DNA of 64,000 nt from Blasia pusilla (lineage: Eukaryota > Marchantiophyta > Marchantiopsida > Blasiales), in contig CM114274.1 of assembly GCA_050084515.1 (NCBI GenBank), positions 4,898,001 through 4,962,000 of the forward strand, given 5' to 3'. Positions 10,345 to 20,326 of the stretch are shown piece by piece (the stretch's first letter is position 1; each line of letters begins with the position of its first letter). Both the position numbers and the translations under genes were made by a program. The notes beneath the pieces are model-generated. The model worked only from the letters and a program-made list of their open reading frames with translations, ran no database searches and was not told the origin of the DNA.

Positions 10345-12639
10345 CTCGGGGGTCTCACTTCTACAAATATGCCCCATCACGTGCGACAAAGTAAGGGGTT
10401 TTTTAATTGTGTCCCTCGGAAGACTTATTAAGTTTTGTGGAAGAACAATAGGGTTCAATTTATTCCATGACGCTCTTAAAAGAACAATAGGGTCTTTATA
10501 TTTTCTGCCTTTCCATGAATGATGTTCACATAATACTCACAAAATATGTGTAATAAATATATGTTGCATAAAATTTATTTATATTTATTTCAGATTTAAT
10601 TTTATATAATACTTTTCCTCCCTAGGTAGGAAATTCTTTGATTCTTTGTTGGGAAATTTAGAAGGAAAAAGACTCTTTTTTTAAATGGTTTCCCCCCTTA
10701 ACCATTTTCCCACTATTTCTCTCGAGTAGACTTGAACTAGGTTTGGGTTTAGGGGAAAACCTTCCAAGGAAAGACGAACAACCGCCACTCTAAAGAGGAG
10801 CTTGCAAGCAAGTTGCAAGCGGGTTCTAGGGAGGTTTGATGATCGAGCAAGCTTCGATCAATCCTCTGTCGAGTTCTTCAGGAATAGGGGACATATTGAA
10901 AAGCTTTCTTTGATCCATGGTAACTAACACCTACTTGTGAAGCAGCTCGTGAAGTTGCTCAAGGCATTTTTTTTTTCAATTGGATCTACATCCTGCAATA
11001 TTGGGACCTCGAACGACGGATTGTGCTTCTCTGGAATTTTTTGTGTATGTCTATCGTTTCCACTTATTGTTGAAGTTGGTTCACCATTTTTCGGAATCAG
11101 TCGGCTTATTGTTGTCCACCCTCTTGTTTCAGGCTGATCCAGGTAAGCATGTGACCTCTCTCTCTTTTCATTCACATTTGGTCGTGGGGGAAATCAGATT
11201 TGGTTGTGAAAGAGAGATATTTGCAACCTAATGCACCCAAAAAAATCTTCCTCTCCTTGCCATCTCTCCGGTGTAGTCGTCTGCTTCTCCACAAAGCCAC
11301 CGTGGGCCTGCCTCTTGTAATGCCACCATGTGCCAACCTCGGACAAGCACTCAAATGCAGTATTCAATAGCGCCCGTAGTTTTCCAACATGAAATGTGTG
11401 GTTGAAAGCTCAAACCAATGTCATCTCTTGTGGATTGTTGTGTATAGAGTGTTAGCAAATCAAATTTTGCTGCTTCTTGCCAATCATCTTTTAATTTTTT
11501 AGCTCTACACAAATACTTGAAAATTTGCAACTCTCTGTGAGCGTGGTTGTCAAGAAAAATTGACTATTGTGGCGATTCCCCATACAATAGTGCCTACTCT
11601 AACTTATGAGGGAAAGATTATCTATAAATCCATCCTTGTAAATTAGTTGTCTTTGCAATCCTTTCATGTCAAAGGACATGCTAACTTGAATAGCCCAAAA
11701 GACATATTATACTACTGGCAAGGGAAAGGAGAGTGATCCTAATTTCCCAACTTGTTTGGTTGATGTTGGTAGGGATATCGCAATTTTGTTTGAATTTACA
11801 GCAAACATTGGTCCTTCCACAAGATCAACAAAGTCAAAGAAAAGGAAGGGAAAAAAGACACAACTTGCAGTGGAGGCAAGAGTTGCAAGAAAGGAGTATT
11901 GGTTGGGGCGTATTGTATTTCTGATTCAAAAGAATGGATGCATTGGTCAAGACGTTGTAGGGCCTTGGACTTGATGGACATGCTTGTACCTCCTTTGGAC
12001 AGAAGGGAAGCATTTTTCATGTCATGTGTAATTGGTACGAGTCTTAATGCCATAATAACAACAAAACCTTGTCCACCTATGATGCAATAGATGTGCAATG
12101 GATTGATAGTCAAATGATGATTTCTAATGTGAACTTGACAATGAAATCAGTGGTTCAAGATAGAATATATATACTTGATTCAATTAACTTATATGCTTTG
12201 ACTACATACATTCAAAGTATGAGTTGATCTTGGTGAATTTTTTTATGTTTGAGACATGTTGGATTCAATATTTTTGTGGATTTTGCTTAGAGTGTACTAG
12301 ACACTGTTGAATTGTGAGTAGGTTAGTGGGAGGGAGTAGGCTAGGGGATGACACATTAGCTGATTGAGCTTCTTGCTCCATTAGGGGTTGAATCCCCCTC
12401 TATCATAGTGTAAGGACAACATGTTGGATGTTAACTTAACTTGGTACTTTTCTTTTTTTTCAAGGCCTTATTTATTTGAAGTGATTGCTTTACTTAAAGA
12501 AATTTAGGGTATCAAAAATGAAAAATGACTCCTTTAAAGTACACAAGGATGAGAAAAAAAATTCACTTATAAGTTAGGGGGCCTAGAACCATAAACGTTG
12601 TAGGTGATGTAGAGCCTTTCATATAGTGACCCCCCCGAG
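10345..12639. mobile_element. 2.3-kb insertion with inverted ends inside the methyltransferase
   Basis: This AT-rich block splits the methyltransferase of copy 1 between the counterparts of LPSS and HAYRKGGPG in copy 2. Its ends are inverted: CTCGGGGGTCTCACT on the left and, reverse-complemented, CTCGGGGGGGTCACTAT on the right. This suggests a DNA transposon, but I see no transposase and no clean target duplication. A frame at about 11740-11975 has a basic KSKKRKGKK stretch followed by EYWLGRIVFLIQKNG, unrecognised. The element may be non-autonomous. Confidence 0.5.
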
Positions 12640-13090
12640 ATGGGATGCTGGGAAGCTCACCAACGTAGGTAAGACTGCCCTCAACTCCCCTACCCTAGCT
12701 ATTGGCCATCGCCAATGATGGTCTATCACCCCACGTCACCACTTGAGATCGACGCCTTGAGCCCAAAATAGCATCCACTGTGAGATGTGGTGCTCTATGG
12801 ATTCCATCGTATGTTGAGCTCAACACCTCTTATGGTATCAGGTTCGTCAACCATAATCGTGGACGATGGGCGCGTGATCCAACTCTTGCTGCATCTAACA
12901 ACACAACCGGTCCCAACCAGGACCTCACTTGATGCACACTCGTCACCACACGTGCAGGAGTGTCTCCCAACAACGGCATGTTCTCCATGTACGGCGGAGA
13001 ACATGTTTGACTCTCTTGCAATTGCCGTACTACTCGCAACATCTCCCAAAACATCCATGATCTTGGATCCTACAATCCAAACCCTCGGCC
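12625..13090 (-). pseudogene. DNA C5-methyltransferase, middle part (motifs IV end to VIII)
   Basis: Reads MFWEMLRVVRQLQ, YMENMPLLGDTPAR, VHQVRSWLGPVVLLDAARVG, AHRPRLWLTNLIP, then LTVDAILGSRRRSQVV. These align with copy 2 (LFWEMLRVLRHLQ; IMENIPSLGDTRTR; VHEVRSWIG; LTVDSILDTRRLSRVV). ENMP is the motif VI ENV equivalent. LLDAARVG with AHRPRLW matches the DNMT3 motif VIII region (IDAKEVSAAHRARYFW). This copy keeps the stretch deleted in copy 2. Its motifs I-IV are lost at the 13090 junction. Confidence 0.8.
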
Positions 13091-13219
13091 AACATGTCGA
13101 ATCTCCCATCAGCAGACACGGACCATCCGTTGGCATCATTGACATCAATGTGTGGCTAACCCATCTTGCTCGTAGTCAACACTTGACTAATACAATTACG
13201 TTGCAAATTCCACTTCCTA

Positions 13220-13340
13220 CTTTCAGACGAGCTCCAACGCAATCCCAGCTACCATGTTGACTTCACAACCCCGTTCAACATGACCATGTAGTTTTTCCAC
13301 CACGTCAAGGCTCCTGCCACAAACCCCGGTCCTACCTCCG
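13220..13340 (-). pseudogene. Gag-like fragment of a different LTR element
   Basis: A minus-strand frame reads FVAGALTWWKNYMVMLNGVV followed by KSTW, the A-x-x-W-W ... I/V-x-W pattern of the retrotransposon Gag domain. It does not belong to the Gag of copy 2. It lies between the LTR-like segment and the truncated methyltransferase, so copy 1 is probably a chimera. The fragment is short, so confidence is low. Confidence 0.4.
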
Positions 13341-13514
13341 CACGATCCTTACCCCGTTTCCTAGATACCACGTTCCGCCCTTCTGATACGGTATTCGTCT
13401 ACTCCCGCAACCTTATTCCGTCCCTCTTACCTCAAGCGTTGGTCACGGCTACTCCTTGGACTCGAACTTAGATTTTGGTCCGCCCATGTACTCCGGTTCC
13501 CTTCTTTTGGCTAT

Positions 13515-13995
13515 CGTGCGCATACATATCGCTACACAACATACATCGTTGGTCACATCTACACCACACAACACCGATCTTCCCCACACACGGATCGATC
13601 CACACATGTACAAAAATAAACTCAAACATATACATGGAGATCACACAACAAAAATAAAGAGTAGTAAAAATGGCACACCCGGCCTAAAACTCCACTCCTC
13701 AATCTTCATGGGCATATCGAGCCTCGTCCACCCTATGCTATCAAGGAATCCGGACGCTGCACCCTAGTCTTATCTCACACACATACAAGAGAGGTGCTCC
13801 AACATCCCAACATGAGAAAGATGGCTTATAAACGCCATCTTTCTCTCTTATATAGGGTTGGGAAGAGCCAAAATGCTCTTCCCCTGAAAATAGCCATCCC
13901 CTTGGTAACCTGCACGCACAGGTTACCAGGGGCGGGTGACCTGGTCAACAAGTCACCTGGTTGGGAAAGACCTCAACAGGAAAGTTGTTAGAAAT
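13515..13995 (-). promoter_or_regulatory. LTR promoter segment of copy 1
   Basis: On the minus strand it contains in order: an imperfect GGTGAC/GTCACC inverted repeat (13957-13935), a palindrome ggtaacctgtgcgtgcaggt (13927-13904), a hairpin ggaagagc-attttg-gctcttcc (13882-13861), a TATA box CTATATAAG (13856-13848), and a hairpin around aagatggc/gccatctt (13842-13818). The same order and spacing recur at 54380-54490. The 3' part (13640-13515) matches 7439-7568. Confidence 0.65.
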
Positions 13996-15630
13996 GACGT
14001 TCGTGACACAATGGACCTATCCTCAACCTCATCCAACACCGTGGGACAAAGTTACACTCAAGATAGTCCGCTGGCTCCTAGGCCCTATCCACGATAGATC
14101 TTGGCCTATCGGCTACTCAGATGTGACACCGGCCCTACTTCCAACTCCCTATCTTCTTCACGTTCGACCTTTCTCTTCTCTCAAACTCGCGACTTCCTAT
14201 GCAAGTGGCATGTCTCCCTATGAGCCCATGCCCCCCAACTCCGTGGGTTCTTCTCACGCTCCACACGGCTCCCTATGGAGCCTTCACTCCTTTCTCCTTT
14301 GGTCCCAACTAGCTCCTTAATACAGCCACCCGACTATCACCCAACTCACGTATATGCCTTAGGGGTCCCGAACTCTCAACAGGGCACATGTCATGACTAT
14401 ACGGATTATGTCGTAGAGTATAGTGTGCTAGTAGAAGCCATACATTATGTAGGGCCGTAGTGTCTAGGTAGAGATGCGGTTTCATACATAGGGTTGGGGG
14501 TTACTCAGTTGAGGGTGACTTTCCAGTAGGGCCCGCTCTTAGGTTGGAGGATATAGTGTGGAGTGTACTCAAAGAACAATTAGTTCTTTGAGTTGAGCCT
14601 GTTGCGTTGGGAGTTAGCCTTGGTAGTGAGTAGAGCTCTTGGCTATGGTGGTTCCCGTAAGCTTCGACCTGGATTCTCCCATTGTGGAGTGAGTTTGGCT
14701 CGATTTTATGTGATTCTATATGTGTTTTATGACAATAGATCTTTCACGGATTTCACTCAGAGAACTAGAGTAGATCGATGGTAGCTTCGATCGTGGATAA
14801 GTAAGATCTGGTTAGGGCTAATTGTGCACTCAGCCGTGGATGTTCGTGGCTTGTGGCCTATATTGGAGGTGGAAATCTGGTACGTGGTTGGTTGGGAAAG
14901 AAGTGCCTTGCTAAGAGCTTTCCAACGCGCTTTAGATCCCCGGATTTTGTTAAGGGAGTTGGAAGTTATTAAGGATTGAAGATTCTGGTTTGTGTTCGAC
15001 GGTTTTTTGATGTGGAGAGCTTGGAGTGCGGAAGCTCTGTTGAAGTTCATCCAGATCGGGTGAGAGGTTCATGTTGCTACATATATTTTGATCTCATGTG
15101 AAGCTATCTGCTTGAGTGTGTGGAGCATTGCGGATTTCTGTGTGCATGAATCTGGGTGGAAGCGCTGTCGGATTTGCGATTCTGGAGGTGTATGGACAAC
15201 AAGTTTGTCTGATTTTTAGCTCAAAGTAGAGAGCTCGGTTGTAGCTAATTTTTTGTGAAGAGATAGCTATGGTGGCCAATTGAATTCTGGTTGAAATAGA
15301 TTCAATTTTGGTTGAGGATTTATGGAGTAATTGCTGATCGAAATTTTGCGGACTAGCTCAAGGTCTGCCTATGGTGGACAGCAGATCGGAGGGGTTGGTT
15401 GGTTGGTTGGTGATTCGTCCGTTGTTGGAGACGCCTATTCCGTTGGGGGCTCCCTGGTTGGGCCTCTCTCCATAGCAAAGCATGGCGAACGGGGCATGTC
15501 TTGGCATTTCGAGGCTTCGAGGCAACTCGTGGTAGCTCAGGGCGAGTGGACGTGAGAGGCGAAGTAAGGAGCAAGCAAGCAAGCTTGTTTGCTTGGGCGT
15601 GAGGCAGTTTTTGCAGGATTTGTGAGTTGA
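13996..15630. other. Region between copies 1 and 2, probable LTR/leader sequence
   Basis: No protein-coding signal. It lies between two head-to-head Ty3 copies and probably holds LTR and untranslated leader sequence of both. I could not define LTR ends or a primer-binding site. Simple features are a (TTGG)n run at 15396-15411 and an inverted repeat caagcaagc/gcttgtttg near 15574-15594. Confidence 0.4.
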
Positions 15631-15700
15631 GTGTTGCATAACTGGTCACCCATCTTTGGGTTATTATGCCTGGAAGATGCTTAACTGCTGAGTTCTTAAC
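15631..15700 (-). repeat. 5S rRNA-derived segment
   Basis: The minus strand reads AGAACTCAGCAGTTAAGC (15697-15680), then, after about 24 divergent bases, AGATGGGTGACC (15655-15644), then TTATGCAACAC. In plant 5S rRNA the same order is AGAACTCCGCAGTTAAGCG, GGATGGGTGACC, GTGTTGCA; these are the box A and box C parts of the internal pol III promoter. The middle is diverged and shortened, so this is not a functional 5S gene. 5S-derived domains are known in the LTRs of Cassandra TRIM retrotransposons and in SINE3 elements. Which applies here is not settled. Confidence 0.7.
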
Positions 15701-16254
15701 TATGTCAGTGTACACATTGGTGTAGCTCATTTGGTGTTGTTCGGAGATGTGTTTGGCGCTTTATGCATCTCGGGTTTTTGATTGATGGACCTCTAACGCT
15801 TAATATGATGTAGCCTCTCCATGCAGGTGATATTTTCAGGTGCTGCGAGTGCGACTAGCACGTCATCGACCAGCGGCGGAGTAGCTATTGCGTTAGAATA
15901 GTGTGGTGGGTTCTGTGGATTCAGGGGGCACCATGTTTGGTGGATTGTGTTACCTTGATTTCCATTTGCAATTGGAGGGTTGTCGTTGGACTTCTTGTGT
16001 TTGGATCCCTTCCATCGTTGTTTCTTTCTTGCGCGCCCATTGTTAGGGTCGACGTTGATTTCCAGAGTAGTCTTACTCTTGTGTGCTACCGATAGTGAGG
16101 TTGGAGTGATGACCAGTAGACCGTGGGAGGCTTCTTGTGGTGATGACACGTTAGGTTGCCTACACCCATAGCTAGTAGAGCTAGAATAGTACAGCAACAT
16201 CGACGTCACTTGGTTACTTAGTGGTGGTGATTTGGTGGTGGTGCGGCATCGGCG

Positions 16255-17544
16255 TTGGTCATCACGGATCTGTCAAGTGGTCTAGTTGGGGACCGTGGTA
16301 GTGCGGACAATGGTGGTTTTACACGGAGTGGATTGAGGTATCGGCTATCTTTTCCACTTCCGACGGTTGATGAAGAGGAGGATAAGGATGTTCCAAACAC
16401 CGAGTCTTCTACCTTGTTATCGAGTGTTGCAGCTCCATTGATTTGGGACATGGACGGGATATATGGGGCCATGAAGGGCCCACGATGATACTCGGGTACA
16501 CTGGGCACCATTGAGTTGGAGGACTTTATTCATGATTTTGATATGTGGTGTGATATGCAGATGTTGCGGAACGCCACGTTGTTTACACCCTTCTTGGCTT
16601 GGAAGGGGTTGTTTCAGCACTTGGAGGGACCACCCATGGATGATTACCATGAGTTTAGGAAGGACCATGTTGTTGAGATTGAGGTGTGGAGACAATATTG
16701 GTCTACAGGCTATGTGTCTTTCACCCATGGTGGTATTGGTAGTAGTGCTCTTACTATGCCAGCCAGCCCGACGTTGAGTGGTACGAGTACGAGCCGGAGT
16801 GGGGGTACCAGTGGAGGTACACATGGAGGTACTAGTGGAGGTACTAGTGGAGGTACTAGTGCCCCACCATCGTTCATCCCGGTTGCAGAGTTCTTCAAGA
16901 GGTTGAAGAAGAACTATCAAGGAGTGAAGACAGAGAAGTTGAGGAGTCTTCAAGAATTTGAGCGAAAGACTGGTGAGAGTCTTCGTGAGACATACACTTG
17001 TACGCGACGCTTGATTTCAGTTACCCAGGGTGTGATTGAGGCTGAGGCAGTGCAGTTTTGGTATAGGATCTTGGACAGAGAGTTGCGCCGCAGGGTACGT
17101 GATGCTACTCTTATGAGTGGTGATTCACCCACATTGACCCATGTGTTTGCTCAATCTGAGAAGATTGAGCTTAATATGGTGGAGGAGAGAGTGGTGACAT
17201 CCGCATTCAGTAGGGATACAACTACTACTTCTCGTGTTCAACAGTCCACCTCACAGTCTCGTAGTAGTGGTGCTGGTAGTAGTAGTGGGAGTCGTGGGGG
17301 GTACACACGACCTCAGTTAGGTCCTAGAGGGACACTTGCGCAGAGACCATTGCCTTCATTTGCTACCCCGCAGCAAGGACAATCATGTTGGACATGTGAA
17401 GGTGATCATGTTAGGAGGTTTTGTTCCCAAGAGGATGGGAGACGGACTTTGGAGGATGGGCTTCAGTCGGCCCTAACTCAGTGTGATCATTGCGGGAGAC
17501 CAGGTCATCCTCAAGAGCGTTGCCTTGATCTTCATCCGAGTTGA
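16255..17544 (+). pseudogene. Gag with two zinc knuckles (one internal stop)
   Basis: One frame runs from an ATG at 16255 to the stop at 17544, broken only by a TGA at 16486. The Gag core follows: EDFIHDFDMWCDMQ, HLEGPPMDDYHEF, then EFFKRLKKNYQGVKTEKLRS with LQEFERKTGESLRE. Two CCHC-like knuckles close it: CWTCEGDHVRRFC (spacing 2-3-4) and CDHCGRPGHPQERC (2-4-4). A Gly-Gly-Thr-Ser repeat encoded by a 12-bp minisatellite lies in the middle. Related Gag sequence at 56.5-57.1 and 62.2-62.6 kb (copy 3) confirms the frame. Confidence 0.85.
16803..16862 (+). repeat. 12-bp minisatellite in Gag (GGTACTAGTGGA units)
   Basis: Five near-perfect 12-bp units encode a GGTS repeat between the Gag N-terminal and core parts. 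It keeps the frame, so copy-number change would be tolerated. It is absent at the equivalent place in the copy at 56.7 kb. Confidence 0.8.
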
Positions 17545-18391
17545 GTTGAGATCAGGCGCGGCCGTGGTGGAGTAGCTCGAGAGGTCGAGGTGGTAGAGGT
17601 GGTTGGGATGGTAGAGGTGGACCAGTGGTTGGAGAGCCTACGGTGGCTACCCCTACCACTACGATAGAGTCAACTATGGCTTCCAAGATTGAGCAGTTGG
17701 AGCAAAAGTTTGCTACTATGGCTGGTATCCAACATACAGCAGGTTTGGGAGTAGGGGCTTCCACCTCTTATGGAGGGGATGATCTCTCTTATATGGCGAG
17801 TGCAAAGACAAAGTTGAGGCATCGGTGCGATTTACAGAGCCACTCAAGCGTCAGAGCCACGTGGTGCTACTGTGGAATTGGACCCACAGAGGGGTAAGGT
17901 TGGGAGGCAGGCTAGGCTTCCCCAGTCATTCTTGTTATCTGATATGCTTAGAACTCCATCCATGGTTCCCACGCAGTCTATTGAGCCTACAGTGGGGACT
18001 GAGGCATCTACATCGTGTGTAGTAGACACGGATGCAAGCATCTAGTGCAGTATTGCGGATGGCAACTTCAGTGTTGGGATCCCCATTGTTTTCAGCCACG
18101 GAGCTGATGGCTTTAGGAGTTGACTTAGCTATTGTATTTCAGCTAGCAGCCACGTTGTGTGAACGTGGGGGTGGTAGTGCTACACGTGCTGAGGTGGATG
18201 AGGGTATTGCGGTGGAGCGACCCTCTATGTCAGGTGTAGCATTGAGTACCAGTGCTACTTGGCAGGCACTAGCGGCAAAGATGGATGCATTACCAGCCCG
18301 GCCAGCCATTGATCGTGAGAGGCTTACACCTTGTGTATGTATGTTGGACAACCGCAGTGGGATATTCCAATTGGTAAGTCCTACATGAGAG
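17545..18391 (+). pseudogene. Gag-protease linker of copy 2
   Basis: After the Gag stop, sequence in other frames continues the polyprotein. STMASKIEQLEQKFATMAGI (17671-17730) is a short coiled coil with a counterpart in the copy at 62720-62760 (SRIDQLEQRIVAMTMMQ). Further on, 18270-18380 leads into the protease. Several frame changes are present. I see no separate gene. Confidence 0.5.
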
Positions 18392-18720
18392 GTGTATAGA
18401 CCAGATAGAGTCTTGTTAGACTCTGGTGCCCAACCTTTGATGTTGGGAAAGGCGGCATATATTGGTTTGGGTATTTGGAGGTCAGAGCTTGAGCCTTACC
18501 CATTCCAGATTCAAACATCACTTGGAGGAGCCAATGATAGGTCTCAATTCATGACACAGGATAATTTTTCTGTACAATTGAGAGCAGATCATGCGATTGA
18601 TAGCTCCCGGTTGGGAGTACCTGCAGTGGTCACATAAGCCGAGTCGTATGATGTACTAGTTGGAGGAGCAGTATTGTACCCGATGGGTTTTCAGATGGAC
18701 TATTGGACTTAGACATCGTC
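18392..18720 (+). pseudogene. Retroviral-type aspartic protease
   Basis: RVLLDSGAQPLMLGKAAYIG carries the catalytic D-S-G triplet after a hydrophobic strand. A further segment, SYDVLVGGAVLYPMGF (from about 18645), follows a stop at 18637 and fits the C-terminal half with its hydrophobic-hydrophobic-G signature. The enzyme would mature the Gag-Pol polyprotein as a dimer. It directly precedes the methyltransferase. Confidence 0.75.
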
Positions 18721-18813
18721 TTATAAACCTGGTTGGTAGTCCGGGGATGGACGTATGAGCCAGCTCCTGTGAGATTTATTTATGGGGTTTGACCAGGAGG
18801 GTCTTTCCCAACA

Positions 18814-20095
18814 GTGTTAGCATCTGTGGTTGGTTTTTGTGGAGTAGTCACTTGGCCAGGAGACTTTTTGGAGGGTAACCTTTCTGCTATGGATTCTCCT
18901 GTGCATGAGGAGGTAGAGGTGGTCCCTAGTTTTGCAGCAGTGGTATCCTCATCATTGGATGTGCCACTTTGGGGTTCAGGAGGTGCACTGCGGCAGGAGG
19001 TTGATCGCCTAGTGCAGGAGGCTTGGTGTGAGGCTGTTATACCTCACGAGAAAGAGGCCCCACTGCGGACTCCTACTTCTGGTCCAGTTGGGTTATCCCT
19101 TTTGGATACTACACCCATTGTATGGCAGTATCCGTTGGAGGGCATTTGTGTGTTAGATCTCTTTGGTGGGATAAGCATTGGTTTGGATGCAGTGTTGCAG
19201 GCCGATATTCATGTGCGGAGATACGTGTATGTGGAGCGAGATGAGACGGCCCAGAGAGTCCAATCCCGAAATATTGGTCAGTTGATACGGAGATATCCTG
19301 AGTTGTTGCCGCCATCAGCTATTCGTGGGTACCAACATGCTTTGCCGTCACACATTGCATTGTTGGGGGCGCAGGACCTTGAGAGGGTTGGTCTAGTGGA
19401 TTTGGTGATTGCTGGATGGCCATGTCAGGATCATACACGTGCTGGTTGTGGTGACGGATTACATGACCCTAGGTCTCGATTGTTTTGGGAGATGTTACGG
19501 GTGTTACGACATCTTCAGGTTCATCAGGCACGTGCTCTAGCTTACATTATGGAGAATATTCCATCGTTGGGTGACACTCGGACCCGAATGATGGCATGTG
19601 TTCATGAGGTGCGGTCTTGGATTGGATGCAGCGCGAGTTGGCTCGCATGCACATCGTCCACGCTTGTGATGGACAAACTTGTTGCCTAGGGAGGTTCTAC
19701 GTCGAGCATATGATGCAGTGCAGCGGGATCCTTGCCTTACAGTGGATAGTATCTTGGATACTCGGCGACTTTCTCGGGTGGTGAGGGTTATTGATTGGTC
19801 ACCCATGGCAGTGGTGAATCGTGTGGGCCAGCCTAGGATGGCACTACCCACATTTATGAGTTTACCCTCGTCACATGCCTACAGGAAAGGTGGTCCCGGG
19901 CTTGTATGGGATTCTCATGTGCGACAGTTGGTGGAGCCTAACGTTGATGAGAGAGAGCGTGCGATGGGATTTGCTACTGGTGTAAGAGCGATTGCTTCCA
20001 TTTCTGAGGCTTTACAATGTCATGTGTTGGGTCAGGCCATGGACCTGAATTGTTTGACCTGGATTTTGAGTCTTGGTATGGCCGAGCAGTGTTGA
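18814..20095 (+). pseudogene. Retrotransposon-encoded DNMT3-like C5-cytosine DNA methyltransferase
   Basis: Canonical C5-methyltransferase motifs appear in order: motif I VLDLFGGISIGLDAVL (SAM binding), motif II acidic residue in YVERDE, motif IV DLVIAGWPCQDHTRAG with the catalytic PC, then DPRSRLFWEMLRVLRHLQ, motif VI IMENIPSLGD, and, after a frameshift, motif VIII LDAARVGSHAHRPRL, then ERERAMGFATG and motif X VLGQAMDLNCLTWIL. The motif order is not circularly permuted, unlike plant DRM enzymes, and the motif VIII and X regions resemble DNMT3. About 120 residues precede motif I and match no reader domain. The enzyme sits between protease and RT in the same strand. About 13 bp are deleted near 19625 relative to copy 1, shifting the frame, and a TGA follows at about 19667, so this copy cannot make the full enzyme. 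Confidence 0.9.
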
Positions 20096-20326
20096 CTTCG
20101 GACTATGTCTGTGGGTCTTCCACCCCTTGTGATGAGCTCGATGGCTACCGGGATGGTAGAGGCATCGGCTGGGGGCGAGGAGAGTAGTATTTTGCATCCT
20201 TAGAGTATATGGTATGTAACGGCTGGGCATGTGGAGTTGGTTGCTCATGCTAGTCTAAGAGTTATTTGCTCAGATGATGGTGTAGCTAAGGATGTACCAT
20301 CTTGTGAGGGGGTTGCGTAGCAGCCA

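Larger units (their letters stand above)
7431..13995 (-). mobile_element. Ty3/gypsy element with methyltransferase and PHD finger, copy 1 (degenerate)
   Basis: Read on the minus strand, the order is: LTR-like promoter (13995-13515), a foreign gag-like piece (about 13.33-13.22 kb), methyltransferase middle part (13090-12625), a 2.3-kb insertion (12639-10345), methyltransferase C-terminus (10344-9992), reverse transcriptase (9835-8905), RNase H (8834-8583), linker, integrase C-terminus with PHD finger (8192-7651), and a G-rich polypurine tract at 7569-7580 abutting a repeat of the 5' side. Gag, protease, methyltransferase motifs I-IV and the integrase catalytic core are missing. Stops and frameshifts occur throughout. 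This is an old, rearranged copy, but it keeps the PHD finger that copy 2 has lost. Confidence 0.85.

Noticed and set aside
12340-12420. tRNA-like box B (ggggttgaatcccc)
   Set aside because: No matching cloverleaf or convincing box A at the right spacing; at most an old SINE trace.
18814-20095. Methyltransferase as a host DRM or bacterial restriction gene
   Set aside because: Motif order is not permuted as in DRM; it lies in the same strand between retroelement domains in two copies, and no restriction enzyme or bacterial-type gene is nearby.
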